Positions 22,350 through 30,463 of a stretch of DNA of 61,216 nucleotides are shown piece by piece. The translations under genes and the position numbers were made by a program. Each line of letters opens with the position of its first letter. Position 1 is the stretch's first letter. The notes under the pieces are model-generated. The model ran no database searches. It had not been told where the DNA came from and was given only the letters and a program-made list of their open reading frames with translations. The stretch is from Gammaproteobacteria bacterium (GTDB lineage Bacteria; Pseudomonadota; Gammaproteobacteria; SZUA-140), in the NCBI GenBank assembly GCA_026981935.1, contig JALSIC010000058.1, positions 1 to 61,216 of the forward strand, read 5' to 3'.

Positions 22350-23555
22350 ATGGCCCTGTTCCGCTACAAGGCCGTCGATGCCCGGGGCAAGATGATATTC
22401 GGCCGCCTGGAGGCCGGCAACGACGACGACCTGGAACTGCGTCTCAGCAGGATGGGGCTGGATCTCATCCATGCCCGCCCCGTGAGACGCCACCAGGGCG
22501 GAGCCCTGCGGCGGCGGGTCCGCCGCGCCGAACTCATCACCTTCTGTTTTCACCTGGAACAGCTCACCCGGGCCGGCATCCCCATCCTCGACGGACTCAC
22601 CGATCTGCGCGACAGCATCACCAATCTGCGTTTCCGCGAAGTGCTCGATTCCCTCATCGACGACATCGAAGGCGGCCGTACCCTCTCACAGGCCCTGGCG
22701 CGCTTCCCATCGGTGTTCAACGAGGTGTTCGTCAACCTGATCCGTTCCGGCGAGCTGAGCGGTACCCTGCCCGACATCCTGCGGGAGTTGACGGAAACGT
22801 TGAAATGGCAGGACGAACTCGCCGCACACATGAAAAAGATCATGATCTATCCCGCCATCGTCGCCACCGTGGTGATCGGCGTGGTGATATTCCTGCTTGC
22901 CTACCTGGTGCCTCAACTGAGCAGTTTCCTCAGTCACATGGGACAGGCACTGCCCTATCATACGCGGCTTCTCCTTGCCCTGTCAGAGGGTTTTCTGGAT
23001 TACTGGGAATTCATCGTCCTGGTGCCCCCCTTCCTGCTGGTCCTGTTGCTCTATCTGCGCCGGGTCAACCCGCGGGTGGATTACCGCATCGATGCCATGT
23101 TGCTGGGCATGCCCTATATCGGGGAGATCCTGCACAAGATCGTGCTGGCCCGGTTTGCCAGCAATTTCGCCATCATGTACGGGGCGGGCGTGAGCATCAT
23201 GGAATGTCTCGGCATCAGCCGCACCCTCACGGGCAACCGGGTCATTACCGAGTCCCTGGACCGGGTCCGGACCCAGGTCGCGGAAGGCATCGGTCTCAGT
23301 ACCGCCTTCGAAAACGCCGGCCTCTTTCCCACGCTGGTGGTACGCATGGTACGCGTGGGTGAGACCACCGGCGCCCTGGAGGACGCGCTGCGCAATATCA
23401 GTTATTTCTATTCCCGGGACGTGCGTGAATCCATCGAGCGCATCCAGAAGCTCATCGAGCCCGCGCTCACCGTGGTGCTGGGCGTGATGCTGGGCTGGTT
23501 AATGTTATCCGTGCTGGGGCCGATTTATGAAATCATCGGCAATATGGACTTCTGA
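22350..23555 (+). CDS. mshG: MshG-like inner-membrane platform protein (GspF/PilC family)
   Basis: The polytopic platform that the MshE ATPase drives. The 401-residue product begins MALFRYKAVDARGKMIFGRLEA, the usual start of GspF proteins. It has two homologous T2SSF domains (about residues 60-185 and 265-390; RAELITFCFHLEQLTRAG and ARFASNFAIMYGAGV) and three membrane helices near residues 165-190, 215-240 and 370-395. Spacing to mshE is 7 nt. Confidence 0.93.
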   Translation: MALFRYKAVDARGKMIFGRLEAGNDDDLELRLSRMGLDLIHARPVRRHQGGALRRRVRRAELITFCFHLEQLTRAGIPILDGLTDLRDSITNLRFREVLDSLIDDIEGGRTLSQALARFPSVFNEVFVNLIRSGELSGTLPDILRELTETLKWQDELAAHMKKIMIYPAIVATVVIGVVIFLLAYLVPQLSSFLSHMGQALPYHTRLLLALSEGFLDYWEFIVLVPPFLLVLLLYLRRVNPRVDYRIDAMLLGMPYIGEILHKIVLARFASNFAIMYGAGVSIMECLGISRTLTGNRVITESLDRVRTQVAEGIGLSTAFENAGLFPTLVVRMVRVGETTGALEDALRNISYFYSRDVRESIERIQKLIEPALTVVLGVMLGWLMLSVLGPIYEIIGNMDF

Positions 23556-23577
23556 GGGGTTTGAACGGTGTTCCCGG

Positions 23578-23616
23578 ATTGATCTTTGGGATTGATCTTT
23601 GGGATTGATCTCGGGG
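23578..23616. repeat. 13-bp tandem repeat upstream of the mshI-like gene
   Basis: ATTGATCTTTGGG occurs twice exactly and a third time as ATTGATCTCGGGG, directly before the next start codon at 23630. Non-coding, so its 13-bp period does not disturb a frame. It may affect spacing or ribosome access. Confidence 0.85.
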
Positions 23617-23629
23617 TGGATCTCGAACC

Positions 23630-25237
23630 ATGAAACTGCTGCTCCACTTGACCGGGTCGATGCTGGCGGCATACGAATACCGCCAGGGCGCCCTGCATGA
23701 GATGGGGAGTTTTGCCGCTTCCGATGAAGGGGTGGCGGCATTCGATGCCTACCTGGCCACCGTTCCCGAGCTGCCCACCGCTGTTCTCGCCGATCTCGCG
23801 GAGGAGGAGTTCAGGCTCGAGACCCTGCCCCACCTGTGGGGGCGCGATCGCCGCGCGCTCCTGGCGCGACATGCCGGACGCCTCTATCGCAGCACGCCCT
23901 ACCGTTATGCCACGGTCCATGGCCGTGCCCCCGGCGAACGTCGCAAGGACGAGGTGCTGTTCAGTGCGCTCACCACGCCCGCCCAGGTGGATGTGTGGCT
24001 CACGGCACTGGAGAAACGGCAGCAGCCCGTGACCGGCATTTATTCTCTGCCCCTGATTTCGGCCGGCCTGCTCAAGGCCCTGGCGCCAGGCCACGAAAAG
24101 GTGTTGTTGTTGACCCATAACCTGCATGGCGGTCTGAGGCAGACTTATTTCGAGAAGGGCAGGTTCCGGTTCAGCCGCCTGTCCCAGGTGCCGGCGGCCC
24201 GGGATCCTGCCTATCCTGCGGCGGTCAACGCTGAAATCAGCAAGACCAAGCGCTACCTGGGGTCGTTGCGCTTTCTTCAGCCCGACGAGCGACTGGCCGT
24301 GTGTCTGGTCAGCGGCAGTACGGCACTGCCCGTGCTGGAACGGGAAGTGGTGGGACAGAAATCCAGCTATTATCACCTCTGCGCCACAAGCGAGCTGGCC
24401 GGCAGGCTGGGCAGGAAGGTGGCCGAGATGGTCGGTGAGGAAACCCCCTATTGCGACCGGCTCTTTCTGGGACTGCTGAGCCAGGGCGCAAGGCGTGCCC
24501 ACTATGGTCGTGATGATCAGCGCCGGGGCTATCTCACCTACCAGGCGCGGCGGGTTTCGCAGGTGGCCGCCGGTGTTGTGCTGGCAACGGGGGTCTTGGG
24601 CAGCGGTTTCACCGTGGGGGACGCCCTCATTTTCCGCCATCAGGCTGAGCTGGCCCACCGGGAGGCCGACCGCATCCAGGCTGTCTACGAACAGGTGGCC
24701 GCCCGCCTGCCGGAGACGGAGGTCAGCGCAACCGCCATTGCGGCTGCGGTCCGGCTGGCGGATCATCTGCGCGCCCGTCGCCAGTTGCCCACCGAGATCC
24801 TGGTGAAGATCAGTCATGGGCTGGAACACAGGACGCTGGTGCGGCTGGATGCCATCGATTGGCGTGGCGTCATGACCGGTGCAGCTGCCGATGCAGGCCA
24901 TGACGCGGATCAGGGGGCGGCATCGGCAGGCGAAGACGGCGGGTATCTGCCCGCGAATCTACCCGGAAACCTGCCCGGGGACCTGCAAAGTGCCGTGCTG
25001 AGAGGGAGTATTCATCCCTTCCACGGAGACTATCTGCGCGCACACCGTGAGGTCAGGCAGCTCGCCGCGGCCCTGCGCGATCAGCCCGGGGTGACGGGTG
25101 TTCAGATCCTCAAGTTGCCCCTCGACACCAATCCCGCCACGGCCGTGGAAGGCCGTTTCGGCAAGGCATCGACCGAGGAGCAGGCCGTTTTCAGCCTGCG
25201 TGTCACGTTGAGGAGTCCGGCCCGTGAACACGGTTAG
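23630..25237 (+). CDS. MshI/GspL-like assembly protein
   Basis: A 535-residue protein in the place of MshI in the operon. The N-terminal about 290 residues are soluble (MKLLLHLTGSMLAAYEYRQG), with an internal PVTGIYSLPLISAGL stretch reminiscent of actin-like PilM/GspL folds. One membrane helix at about residues 310-330 is followed by a PilN-like coiled region and a C-terminal domain ending QAVFSLRVTLRS. I infer a fused PilM-PilN-type role linking ATPase and platform. Sequence similarity alone is weak, so no symbol is given. A 12-bp coding repeat lies at 24947-24982. Overlaps the next gene by 14 nt. Confidence 0.65.
   Translation: MKLLLHLTGSMLAAYEYRQGALHEMGSFAASDEGVAAFDAYLATVPELPTAVLADLAEEEFRLETLPHLWGRDRRALLARHAGRLYRSTPYRYATVHGRAPGERRKDEVLFSALTTPAQVDVWLTALEKRQQPVTGIYSLPLISAGLLKALAPGHEKVLLLTHNLHGGLRQTYFEKGRFRFSRLSQVPAARDPAYPAAVNAEISKTKRYLGSLRFLQPDERLAVCLVSGSTALPVLEREVVGQKSSYYHLCATSELAGRLGRKVAEMVGEETPYCDRLFLGLLSQGARRAHYGRDDQRRGYLTYQARRVSQVAAGVVLATGVLGSGFTVGDALIFRHQAELAHREADRIQAVYEQVAARLPETEVSATAIAAAVRLADHLRARRQLPTEILVKISHGLEHRTLVRLDAIDWRGVMTGAAADAGHDADQGAASAGEDGGYLPANLPGNLPGDLQSAVLRGSIHPFHGDYLRAHREVRQLAAALRDQPGVTGVQILKLPLDTNPATAVEGRFGKASTEEQAVFSLRVTLRSPAREHG
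24947..24982 (+). repeat. In-frame 12-bp tandem repeat in the mshI-like gene
   Basis: Three units of the type CTGCCCGGGGAC encode repeated LPxN/LPGD tetrapeptides in a linker following an Ala/Asp-rich stretch. Confidence 0.8.
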
Positions 25238-25859
25238 CCCGCATTGGGACCGGCTGCGCCGGCCCTTGTTGTTCAATGCCGCAGTGCTGCTGGCCGTGTC
25301 CGTGTTGTGGGGAGGTGCCTGGTACTTTCGGGAGGCCATGCTCCAGCAACGTACCCAGGCAGAAGGGGATGTGGGCCGGCAGATGGCCCGCTACCAGGAA
25401 ATCGTGGAGGCCGAACGCATCATCGATACGCTCTACGAGCGTTATCGCCTGTTGCGCAAGACAGGGTTTGTGGGCGAAGAACCCCGTCTCCGCTGGCTGG
25501 ACATCGTGCGTCGCCTGGCGGATCGCCACGGGATAGAGAATATCCATTACCGTCTCCAGGAGCGGAAACGCCAGGAAATGACCCTGGACGGCAGAGTGTA
25601 CCCCCTGCATCGCAGCATCATGGAACTGAACCTGGAACTGCTCCACGAGGGGCGGTTGCTGGCATTTCTCGATGACCTGGAACGGGCGGGTGCCGGCCTG
25701 TTTCATGTCGAATCCTGCCGTCTGGTACGTCTGGGCGACAGTCTGCGCAATACCGGCCCCAACGTGTCGGCGGACTGCCGCCTCGCCTGGTTCACGGTAG
25801 AGACCGGGGCACTGGACGCGGGCGCCGGACACGACGGTTCGGGAACGGATGGGCTATGA
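25224..25859 (+). CDS. MshJ/PilO-like inner-membrane protein
   Basis: 211 residues starting at GTG 25224. One N-terminal membrane helix (about residues 15-35, LLFNAAVLLAVSVLWGGAW) is followed by a coiled coil (about 40-85) and a small alpha/beta domain. This is the layout of PilO/GspM/MshJ alignment-complex proteins. Position after the MshI-like gene and before an MshK-like gene supports the call; no catalytic motif is expected. Ends with a 4-nt overlap. Confidence 0.6.
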   Translation: MNTVSPHWDRLRRPLLFNAAVLLAVSVLWGGAWYFREAMLQQRTQAEGDVGRQMARYQEIVEAERIIDTLYERYRLLRKTGFVGEEPRLRWLDIVRRLADRHGIENIHYRLQERKRQEMTLDGRVYPLHRSIMELNLELLHEGRLLAFLDDLERAGAGLFHVESCRLVRLGDSLRNTGPNVSADCRLAWFTVETGALDAGAGHDGSGTDGL

Positions 25860-26248
25860 GAGCTGCCGTATTGCTGATGCTTGTATGGGGGGGCTGCCTG
25901 GCCGGGCCGGCGGGGGGCGCCGAGCTGGGGCGGCTGTTCACCACGCCGCAGGAACGTGCCCGCCTCGATGCGCAGCTCCCTGTTTCGGGTCCGTCCCGGA
26001 ATGCCGGAGATCCCAGCGGATCTGAGACGAAGCGCGGTCTGCTCACTGTCAACGGCGTGGTGACGGGCAGCGACGGGCGTCGCATCGTCTGGCTCAACGG
26101 CAGGCAGCGCACCCGTGGCGTGGTGTTGAAAGAAGACGCGCAGGTTCTCGTGCGCCGGGTGGGCGTGACCTTGAAGGCGGGTCAGAGCTTCGACCTGCGG
26201 CGCGGGCGGATTCACGAAGCCTATGAGAACGCATTGGATACACGGTGA
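25856..26248 (+). CDS. MshK-like small exported protein
   Basis: 130 residues with an N-terminal signal peptide (LLMLVWGGCLAGPAGGAE) and a short domain: LLTVNGVVTGSDGRRIVWLNG, then VLKEDAQVLVRRVGVTLKAG. This small beta domain is the kind found in MshK/PilP, which link inner-membrane components to the secretin. Assigned mainly by position and size. The start overlaps the previous stop (ATGA). Confidence 0.6.
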   Translation: MRAAVLLMLVWGGCLAGPAGGAELGRLFTTPQERARLDAQLPVSGPSRNAGDPSGSETKRGLLTVNGVVTGSDGRRIVWLNGRQRTRGVVLKEDAQVLVRRVGVTLKAGQSFDLRRGRIHEAYENALDTR

Positions 26249-27429
26249 AAACTTCGCATCGATATGAGATGCCGGCGATCATCACTCGCTCGCGGCGAAC
26301 TGAAAGCGGCGCCGCTTTGCTGGTGATGATGCTGATCCTGGTCGTGGCCGCGGCGAGTGTCATGTTGAGCAGGCTGGAAAAGGGGGCCGCGGAACGTCAC
26401 AACGTCATGGACAGCAGCGGGGCCCTGGCCCAGGCGCGACAGGCCCTGCTTGGATTTGCCGTGATGTCCGCCTCGCGTCCAGGGGAACTGCCATGCCCCG
26501 ATGTGGACAACGATGGCGTGGCTGATTACACCGGCAGTGGCTGCGCATCCCGCCTGGGCCGCTTTCCATGGCGTACCTTGAACAGCGGCGAGCTGCGGGA
26601 TGGTGCCGGTGAACGGCTGTGGTATGCCGTGGATGCCGCTTTTGTCAGCGGCGCCACCTCGGTGCTCAACAGCAATACACCGGGACAGATCATGGTGGAT
26701 GGCAATGCCGGGATGGCGGCCGTCATTCTGGCACCCCATGCCGTCGTGGACGGACAGATCCGCAGCGGTGGCGCTGTCAACAATCCAGCTGCCTACCTGG
26801 AGGGGGATAATGCCACGGCGGGCGACGACTCTTTTGTCAGCACCGCCCCAATGCCATTCAATGACCAGCTCCTGGCGCTGGAGCAACAGGACCTCATGCG
26901 CGTGGTGCAACAACGCGTGATGACGGAGATGCGCAATAGGTTACAGGATTATTACGCAACCAATGGTTATTATCCCTATGCCGCGAGCCTTGGCGACGGT
27001 CCCGATTACTATTGCGACCAGGGCGTGCGAGGTGGCCATCTTCCCCTGGCCATTGGCGCGGGTTTCGTCCCCGGCTCGGGCAATGCATGCACAGGTGCCG
27101 CCCCGTGGGCTGTGCCGCTGCCGGGCTGGTTCACCGCCAATGAGTGGGTCAGTCTCGTCTACTACACCGTCGCCGCCCCCTGTGTCCCGGGCACCGTGGC
27201 CTGTGGCGGGAGCGGGGCACTGTTGACGGCCAGTGGACTGCCGGTGCCCGATGACGACAAGCAGGTTCTGCTCCTGGCCGGGGGTCCGCCCCTGTCCGGT
27301 CAGTCGCGCCCGCCGCTGGCGGCGGGGGATCTGCTGGAGGCGGCAGAGAATGTCGATGGCGACGATGTTTATGAGGTGCCCGTACTGTCGGCGACCGATA
27401 ACGATCAGCTTCGGGTGGTGGCGCCATGA
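26245..27429 (+). CDS. Pilin-like minor component with DxDxDG loop
   Basis: 394 residues. Near the N-terminus a SGAALLVMMLILVVAAASVML helix resembles PilX/GspK-type pilin N-helices, preceded by TES rather than a classical G-FT/G-E cleavage site. The ectodomain has LPCPDVDNDGVADYTGSGC, a DxDxDG calcium-loop-like motif, then RFPWRTLNSGELRD, several cysteines and an aromatic, glycine-rich C-terminus. The following gene repeats the same CPD-DxDG-PW pattern. The start is GTG 26245 overlapping the MshK-like stop; ATG 26269 is an alternative. Likely a minor or tip pilin; inferred. Confidence 0.65.
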   Translation: MKTSHRYEMPAIITRSRRTESGAALLVMMLILVVAAASVMLSRLEKGAAERHNVMDSSGALAQARQALLGFAVMSASRPGELPCPDVDNDGVADYTGSGCASRLGRFPWRTLNSGELRDGAGERLWYAVDAAFVSGATSVLNSNTPGQIMVDGNAGMAAVILAPHAVVDGQIRSGGAVNNPAAYLEGDNATAGDDSFVSTAPMPFNDQLLALEQQDLMRVVQQRVMTEMRNRLQDYYATNGYYPYAASLGDGPDYYCDQGVRGGHLPLAIGAGFVPGSGNACTGAAPWAVPLPGWFTANEWVSLVYYTVAAPCVPGTVACGGSGALLTASGLPVPDDDKQVLLLAGGPPLSGQSRPPLAAGDLLEAAENVDGDDVYEVPVLSATDNDQLRVVAP

Positions 27430-28079
27430 CACGGGAAGCGCAGGGTTTCACCCTTATCGAGATGGCCGTGGTACTGCTCATCGTCGGCCTTTTGCTGGGT
27501 GGCTTGCTGCAGCCTCTGGCCAATCGCATGGAGCAGGAACGGCGCCGGGATACCACCGCTTACCTGGAGAATGTCCAGGAGGCCCTGGTGGGATTCGCGC
27601 TGGTCAACGGCCGCCTGCCCTGTCCCGACACCGATGGCGATGGCGTGGAGAATACCACGGGCTGCCAGAACCTGAGCACCACTTTCAACAGCGGCGATCT
27701 GCCCTGGGCGACACTGGGCGTGGCCAGCGCCGATGCCTGGGGCGGGACGGTGTCCTATGCCGTCAACGGCGCTTTCACCACAACCTTTTCCCTGACCACC
27801 TCAGGCGGCGGTGCCGGCGTGCTGTCGGTGTACGACAGTGCTGCAACGGGGTGCAGCGGCAGCACGGGACAGGTGGCCGTGGATGTGCCTGCCATCTTCT
27901 TTTCCGATGCAAAACGTGATTTTTCGTCCAGCGACGAACAGGAGAACAGAGACGGGGATGCCTGTTTCATTGACCGTGACTACAGTGCCATCGCCGGCAG
28001 CGAGTTCGACGACCTCGTGAACTGGGTGGCGCCGACGATTCTGTTCAACCGCATGGTGGCCGCGGGGAGGCTGCCATGA
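27426..28079 (+). CDS. Type IV prepilin-like protein
   Basis: 217 residues with a classic prepilin start, REAQG/FTLIEMAVVLLIVG: cleavage after Gly, N-methyl-Phe, and Glu5 in the mature protein. The ectodomain contains LPCPDTDGDGVENTTGCQN and DLPWATLGV, aligning with the preceding gene. A signal-anchored pseudopilin processed by a prepilin peptidase encoded outside the window is expected. Overlaps both neighbours by 4 nt, so it is translationally coupled to the pilin-like gene and the ABC permease. Confidence 0.8.
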   Translation: MTREAQGFTLIEMAVVLLIVGLLLGGLLQPLANRMEQERRRDTTAYLENVQEALVGFALVNGRLPCPDTDGDGVENTTGCQNLSTTFNSGDLPWATLGVASADAWGGTVSYAVNGAFTTTFSLTTSGGGAGVLSVYDSAATGCSGSTGQVAVDVPAIFFSDAKRDFSSSDEQENRDGDACFIDRDYSAIAGSEFDDLVNWVAPTILFNRMVAAGRLP

Positions 28080-28909
28080 ACGGGACGGTGAACCGGCCGA
28101 TGAACCGGCTCATGAATCGGCCAATGAAAATGACAGCGCAGGGCGGCGCCGTATGGGCCATCGCCCGCTGTACAGTGCTGGAAGCCTGGCGTGGCCGCTA
28201 CGGATGGATCGTGGTGCTGGGAGCGCTGGGAGCAGTGGCGGTGGCTGAATTCCTGGGACAGGCGGCAGTCACCGAGTCACTGGAAATCCGCCAGGCAGTG
28301 CTGGCCGCCTTGCTGCGCCTCATCGCCGTGCTGGCCACGGGCCTGTTCATGACGACCGCCCTGGCGCGGGAATGCCATGACAAGGGGCTGGAGCTGGTAT
28401 TCTCCCTGCCGCTGCCACGCGGCGGTTATTATCTGGGCAAGCTGGCGGGTCATGCCTTGCTGTGCCTCATGACGGCATCGCTGGCCGCTGTCCTGCTCGC
28501 CTGGTACGCCCCTCCCGCCCAGGTCCTGGCATGGAGCCTGTCACTGTGGTGTGAACTGCTGATCGTCGCCGCGCTGTGCCTGTTTCTGACCTTGTCCTTT
28601 GTCCAGGCGGCGCCGGCCTTCGCCGCCGCGATGGCCTTTTATGTCCTGGGGCGCAGTATCACCGCCATGGAACTGATGGCAGGGGGGCCGCTGGTGGATC
28701 CCCATGCCTGGAGCCAGCAGATCGTCTCCGGCCTTGTGCATTTCCTCGGTCTTCTGTTGCCTGATCTCGACCGGTTTGCCCGCAGTGACTGGCTGGTCTA
28801 CGGTGTGGATGGCTGGGCCGATCTGCCCCTGCTGGCGGTCCAGACGCTGTTGTATGTGTGCCTGCTGTCGGCCATGGCCCTGTTCGATCTCTACCGGAAG
28901 AATATCTGA
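28076..28909 (+). CDS. ABC-2-type transporter permease
   Basis: 277 residues with about six membrane helices, beginning at WIVVLGALGAVAVAEFLG. After the second helix is ARECHDKGLELVFSLPLPRG, a motif seen in NosY-like ABC-2 permeases. The N-terminal 18 residues come from a 12-bp tandem repeat (28088-28123), so the functional start could be a later ATG, for example 28124. Its ATPase partner is probably 30464-31228, two genes downstream. The substrate is unknown. The 4-nt overlap with a prepilin gene ties it to the filament operon. Confidence 0.75.
   Translation: MNGTVNRPMNRLMNRPMKMTAQGGAVWAIARCTVLEAWRGRYGWIVVLGALGAVAVAEFLGQAAVTESLEIRQAVLAALLRLIAVLATGLFMTTALARECHDKGLELVFSLPLPRGGYYLGKLAGHALLCLMTASLAAVLLAWYAPPAQVLAWSLSLWCELLIVAALCLFLTLSFVQAAPAFAAAMAFYVLGRSITAMELMAGGPLVDPHAWSQQIVSGLVHFLGLLLPDLDRFARSDWLVYGVDGWADLPLLAVQTLLYVCLLSAMALFDLYRKNI
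28088..28123 (+). repeat. In-frame 12-bp tandem repeat at the permease N-terminus
   Basis: Three units of the ATGAACCGGCTC type encode repeated MNRP/MNRL. Each unit carries an in-frame ATG or GTG, so the repeat multiplies possible start codons. Confidence 0.85.
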
Positions 28910-28910
28910 G

Positions 28911-29630
28911 ATGATGCAGCGTCCGTGGCATGTCGTCCCCCGCCCGCTGCGCTGGATGGTGCTGCTTGCCCTGCTCATGCAGATGGGCTGGCGGGCCTTG
29001 CAGCCGGCGCCCGTTCCCCGCGCGGATGATCTGCATTTTCCACCCGATGTCGCCGTATTGCGCCTGGCCAGTCTGGGCGATCCCGTGGTGTCGGCGAAGC
29101 TTCTCATGCTGTGGCTGCAGCTCTACGACAACCAGCCGGGTATCAGCATCCCCTTTCGCGAGCTGGACTATGTGCGCGTCGAGGCCTGGCTGGCGCGTAT
29201 TCTGAGCCTGGATCCCCGGGCCCAGTATCCCCTTCTCGCCGCCAGCCGCCTCTATGGGGCGGTGCCGGATCCCGCCCGCCAGCGGCGCATGCTGGATTTT
29301 GTCTACCGCAGTTTTTTCGAAGACCCCGGCCGGCGCTGGCCCTGGCTGGCCCATGGCGTCATCGTCGCACGGCATGAACTGCAGGATCCGGCGCTGGCCC
29401 TAAAGTATGCCGGCGCCCTGGCCGATAAGGCTCAGGGAAGAGCAGACATTCCTGCCTGGGCTCGACAGATGCATATTTTCGTACTGGAGGACATGGGGCA
29501 TCTGGAGGCGGCAAGGATTCTCATCGGGGGGCTGCTGGAAAGCGGCCGCATCCACGACCCCCATGAACGCCGGTTCTGGTATGAGCGCCTGGCCTGGCTG
29601 GAACGTCAACAGGATAAAAGCAGGGAGTGA
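28911..29630 (+). CDS. Membrane-anchored TPR-like protein
   Basis: 239 residues. An N-terminal hydrophobic segment (LRWMVLLALLMQMGWRAL, residues 13-30) anchors or exports it. The rest is helical, with repeat-like motifs (DYVRVEAWLARILSLDPRAQYPLLAASRLY; ALKYAGALADKAQ; MGHLEAARILIGGLLESG) consistent with tetratricopeptide folds. It starts one base after the permease stop. Function unknown; position between an ABC permease and a pilin suggests an assembly or scaffold role. Confidence 0.65.
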   Translation: MMQRPWHVVPRPLRWMVLLALLMQMGWRALQPAPVPRADDLHFPPDVAVLRLASLGDPVVSAKLLMLWLQLYDNQPGISIPFRELDYVRVEAWLARILSLDPRAQYPLLAASRLYGAVPDPARQRRMLDFVYRSFFEDPGRRWPWLAHGVIVARHELQDPALALKYAGALADKAQGRADIPAWARQMHIFVLEDMGHLEAARILIGGLLESGRIHDPHERRFWYERLAWLERQQDKSRE

Positions 29631-29678
29631 ATGACAGGCCCGATTCCTCTGTGTCGTTGATCCAAGGAGAATAGAGAT

Positions 29679-30356
29679 ATGTATCTGCATCGACAAAAAG
29701 GTTTTACTCTGGTGGAGATCGCCATTGTGCTGGTCATCATCGGTCTCCTCCTGGGCGGCATTCTCAAGGGGCAGGAGATCATCACCAATGCCAAGGTGCG
29801 CAACCTGGCGGACCAGGGCAGCGCCATCAAGGCGGCCTTTTTCGGTTTCCAGGACCGCTACCGGGCCATGCCGGGGGATTTCGCCAATGCCAGCAATACC
29901 ATTCCGGGCGTGAGCGGTGGTGCCAACGGCGGCAACGGCAATGGCGACGGCCGGGTGACCACCAACGCTGAGCGTGGCTTGTTCTGGCTGCATCTCTCCG
30001 CTGCAGGCTTTCTCACCGGCAATTTCGACGGCCAGTCCCAGGGCAACACCCTCAACTGTCCCGCGACCCGCTGTCCCACCAATGCCTATGGAGCGCCGCT
30101 GATGTTTTCCTGGGGCAGCGCGGCCTCGGGCACTGGCCAGTCGTCCCATGAACTGCGCACCGGCCGGTCCATTCCCGTCAATGTGCTGGCCGAGCTGGAC
30201 CGCAAGGTGGATGACGGCGTGCCCCGCGCCGGATCTTTCCAGAACGACCAGCAGGCCAGTAACAACAACTGCGCCACCGGCAGCGGCGCCACCAGCAGTT
30301 ACCGGCTGACGGTCTCCGATCCGGAATCGGATTGTGGCGGCGTGCACATCATGTGA
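29679..30356 (+). CDS. Type IV pilin, probable major subunit
   Basis: 225 residues with a canonical class III/T2S-like prepilin start, MYLHRQKG/FTLVEIAIVLVIIG. The N-terminal helix continues through ITNAKVRNLADQGSAIKAAF. The ectodomain has a glycine/asparagine-rich loop (GGANGGNGNGDGR) and cysteine pairs. It has a good Shine-Dalgarno (AAGGAGAA) and is followed by a strong terminator, both suggesting high expression, hence my guess that it is the main subunit. Confidence 0.8.
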   Translation: MYLHRQKGFTLVEIAIVLVIIGLLLGGILKGQEIITNAKVRNLADQGSAIKAAFFGFQDRYRAMPGDFANASNTIPGVSGGANGGNGNGDGRVTTNAERGLFWLHLSAAGFLTGNFDGQSQGNTLNCPATRCPTNAYGAPLMFSWGSAASGTGQSSHELRTGRSIPVNVLAELDRKVDDGVPRAGSFQNDQQASNNNCATGSGATSSYRLTVSDPESDCGGVHIM

Positions 30357-30379
30357 GAGTTTCCGGCAAGGATCCGTAA

Positions 30380-30410
30380 CGAAGGCCCGCAGCAGCGGGC
30401 CTTCGTTTTT
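30380..30410 (+). terminator. Rho-independent terminator after the pilin gene
   Basis: A perfect 11-bp stem, CGAAGGCCCGC/GCGGGCCTTCG, with an AGCA loop, followed by five Ts. It lies 24 nt after the pilin stop and before the ABC ATPase gene, so most transcripts should end here. Confidence 0.92.
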
Positions 30411-30463
30411 CCGCCGTTGTCCATCGTCTTTTTCCATTGTTTTTCCGGGATCGCGCCATTACC

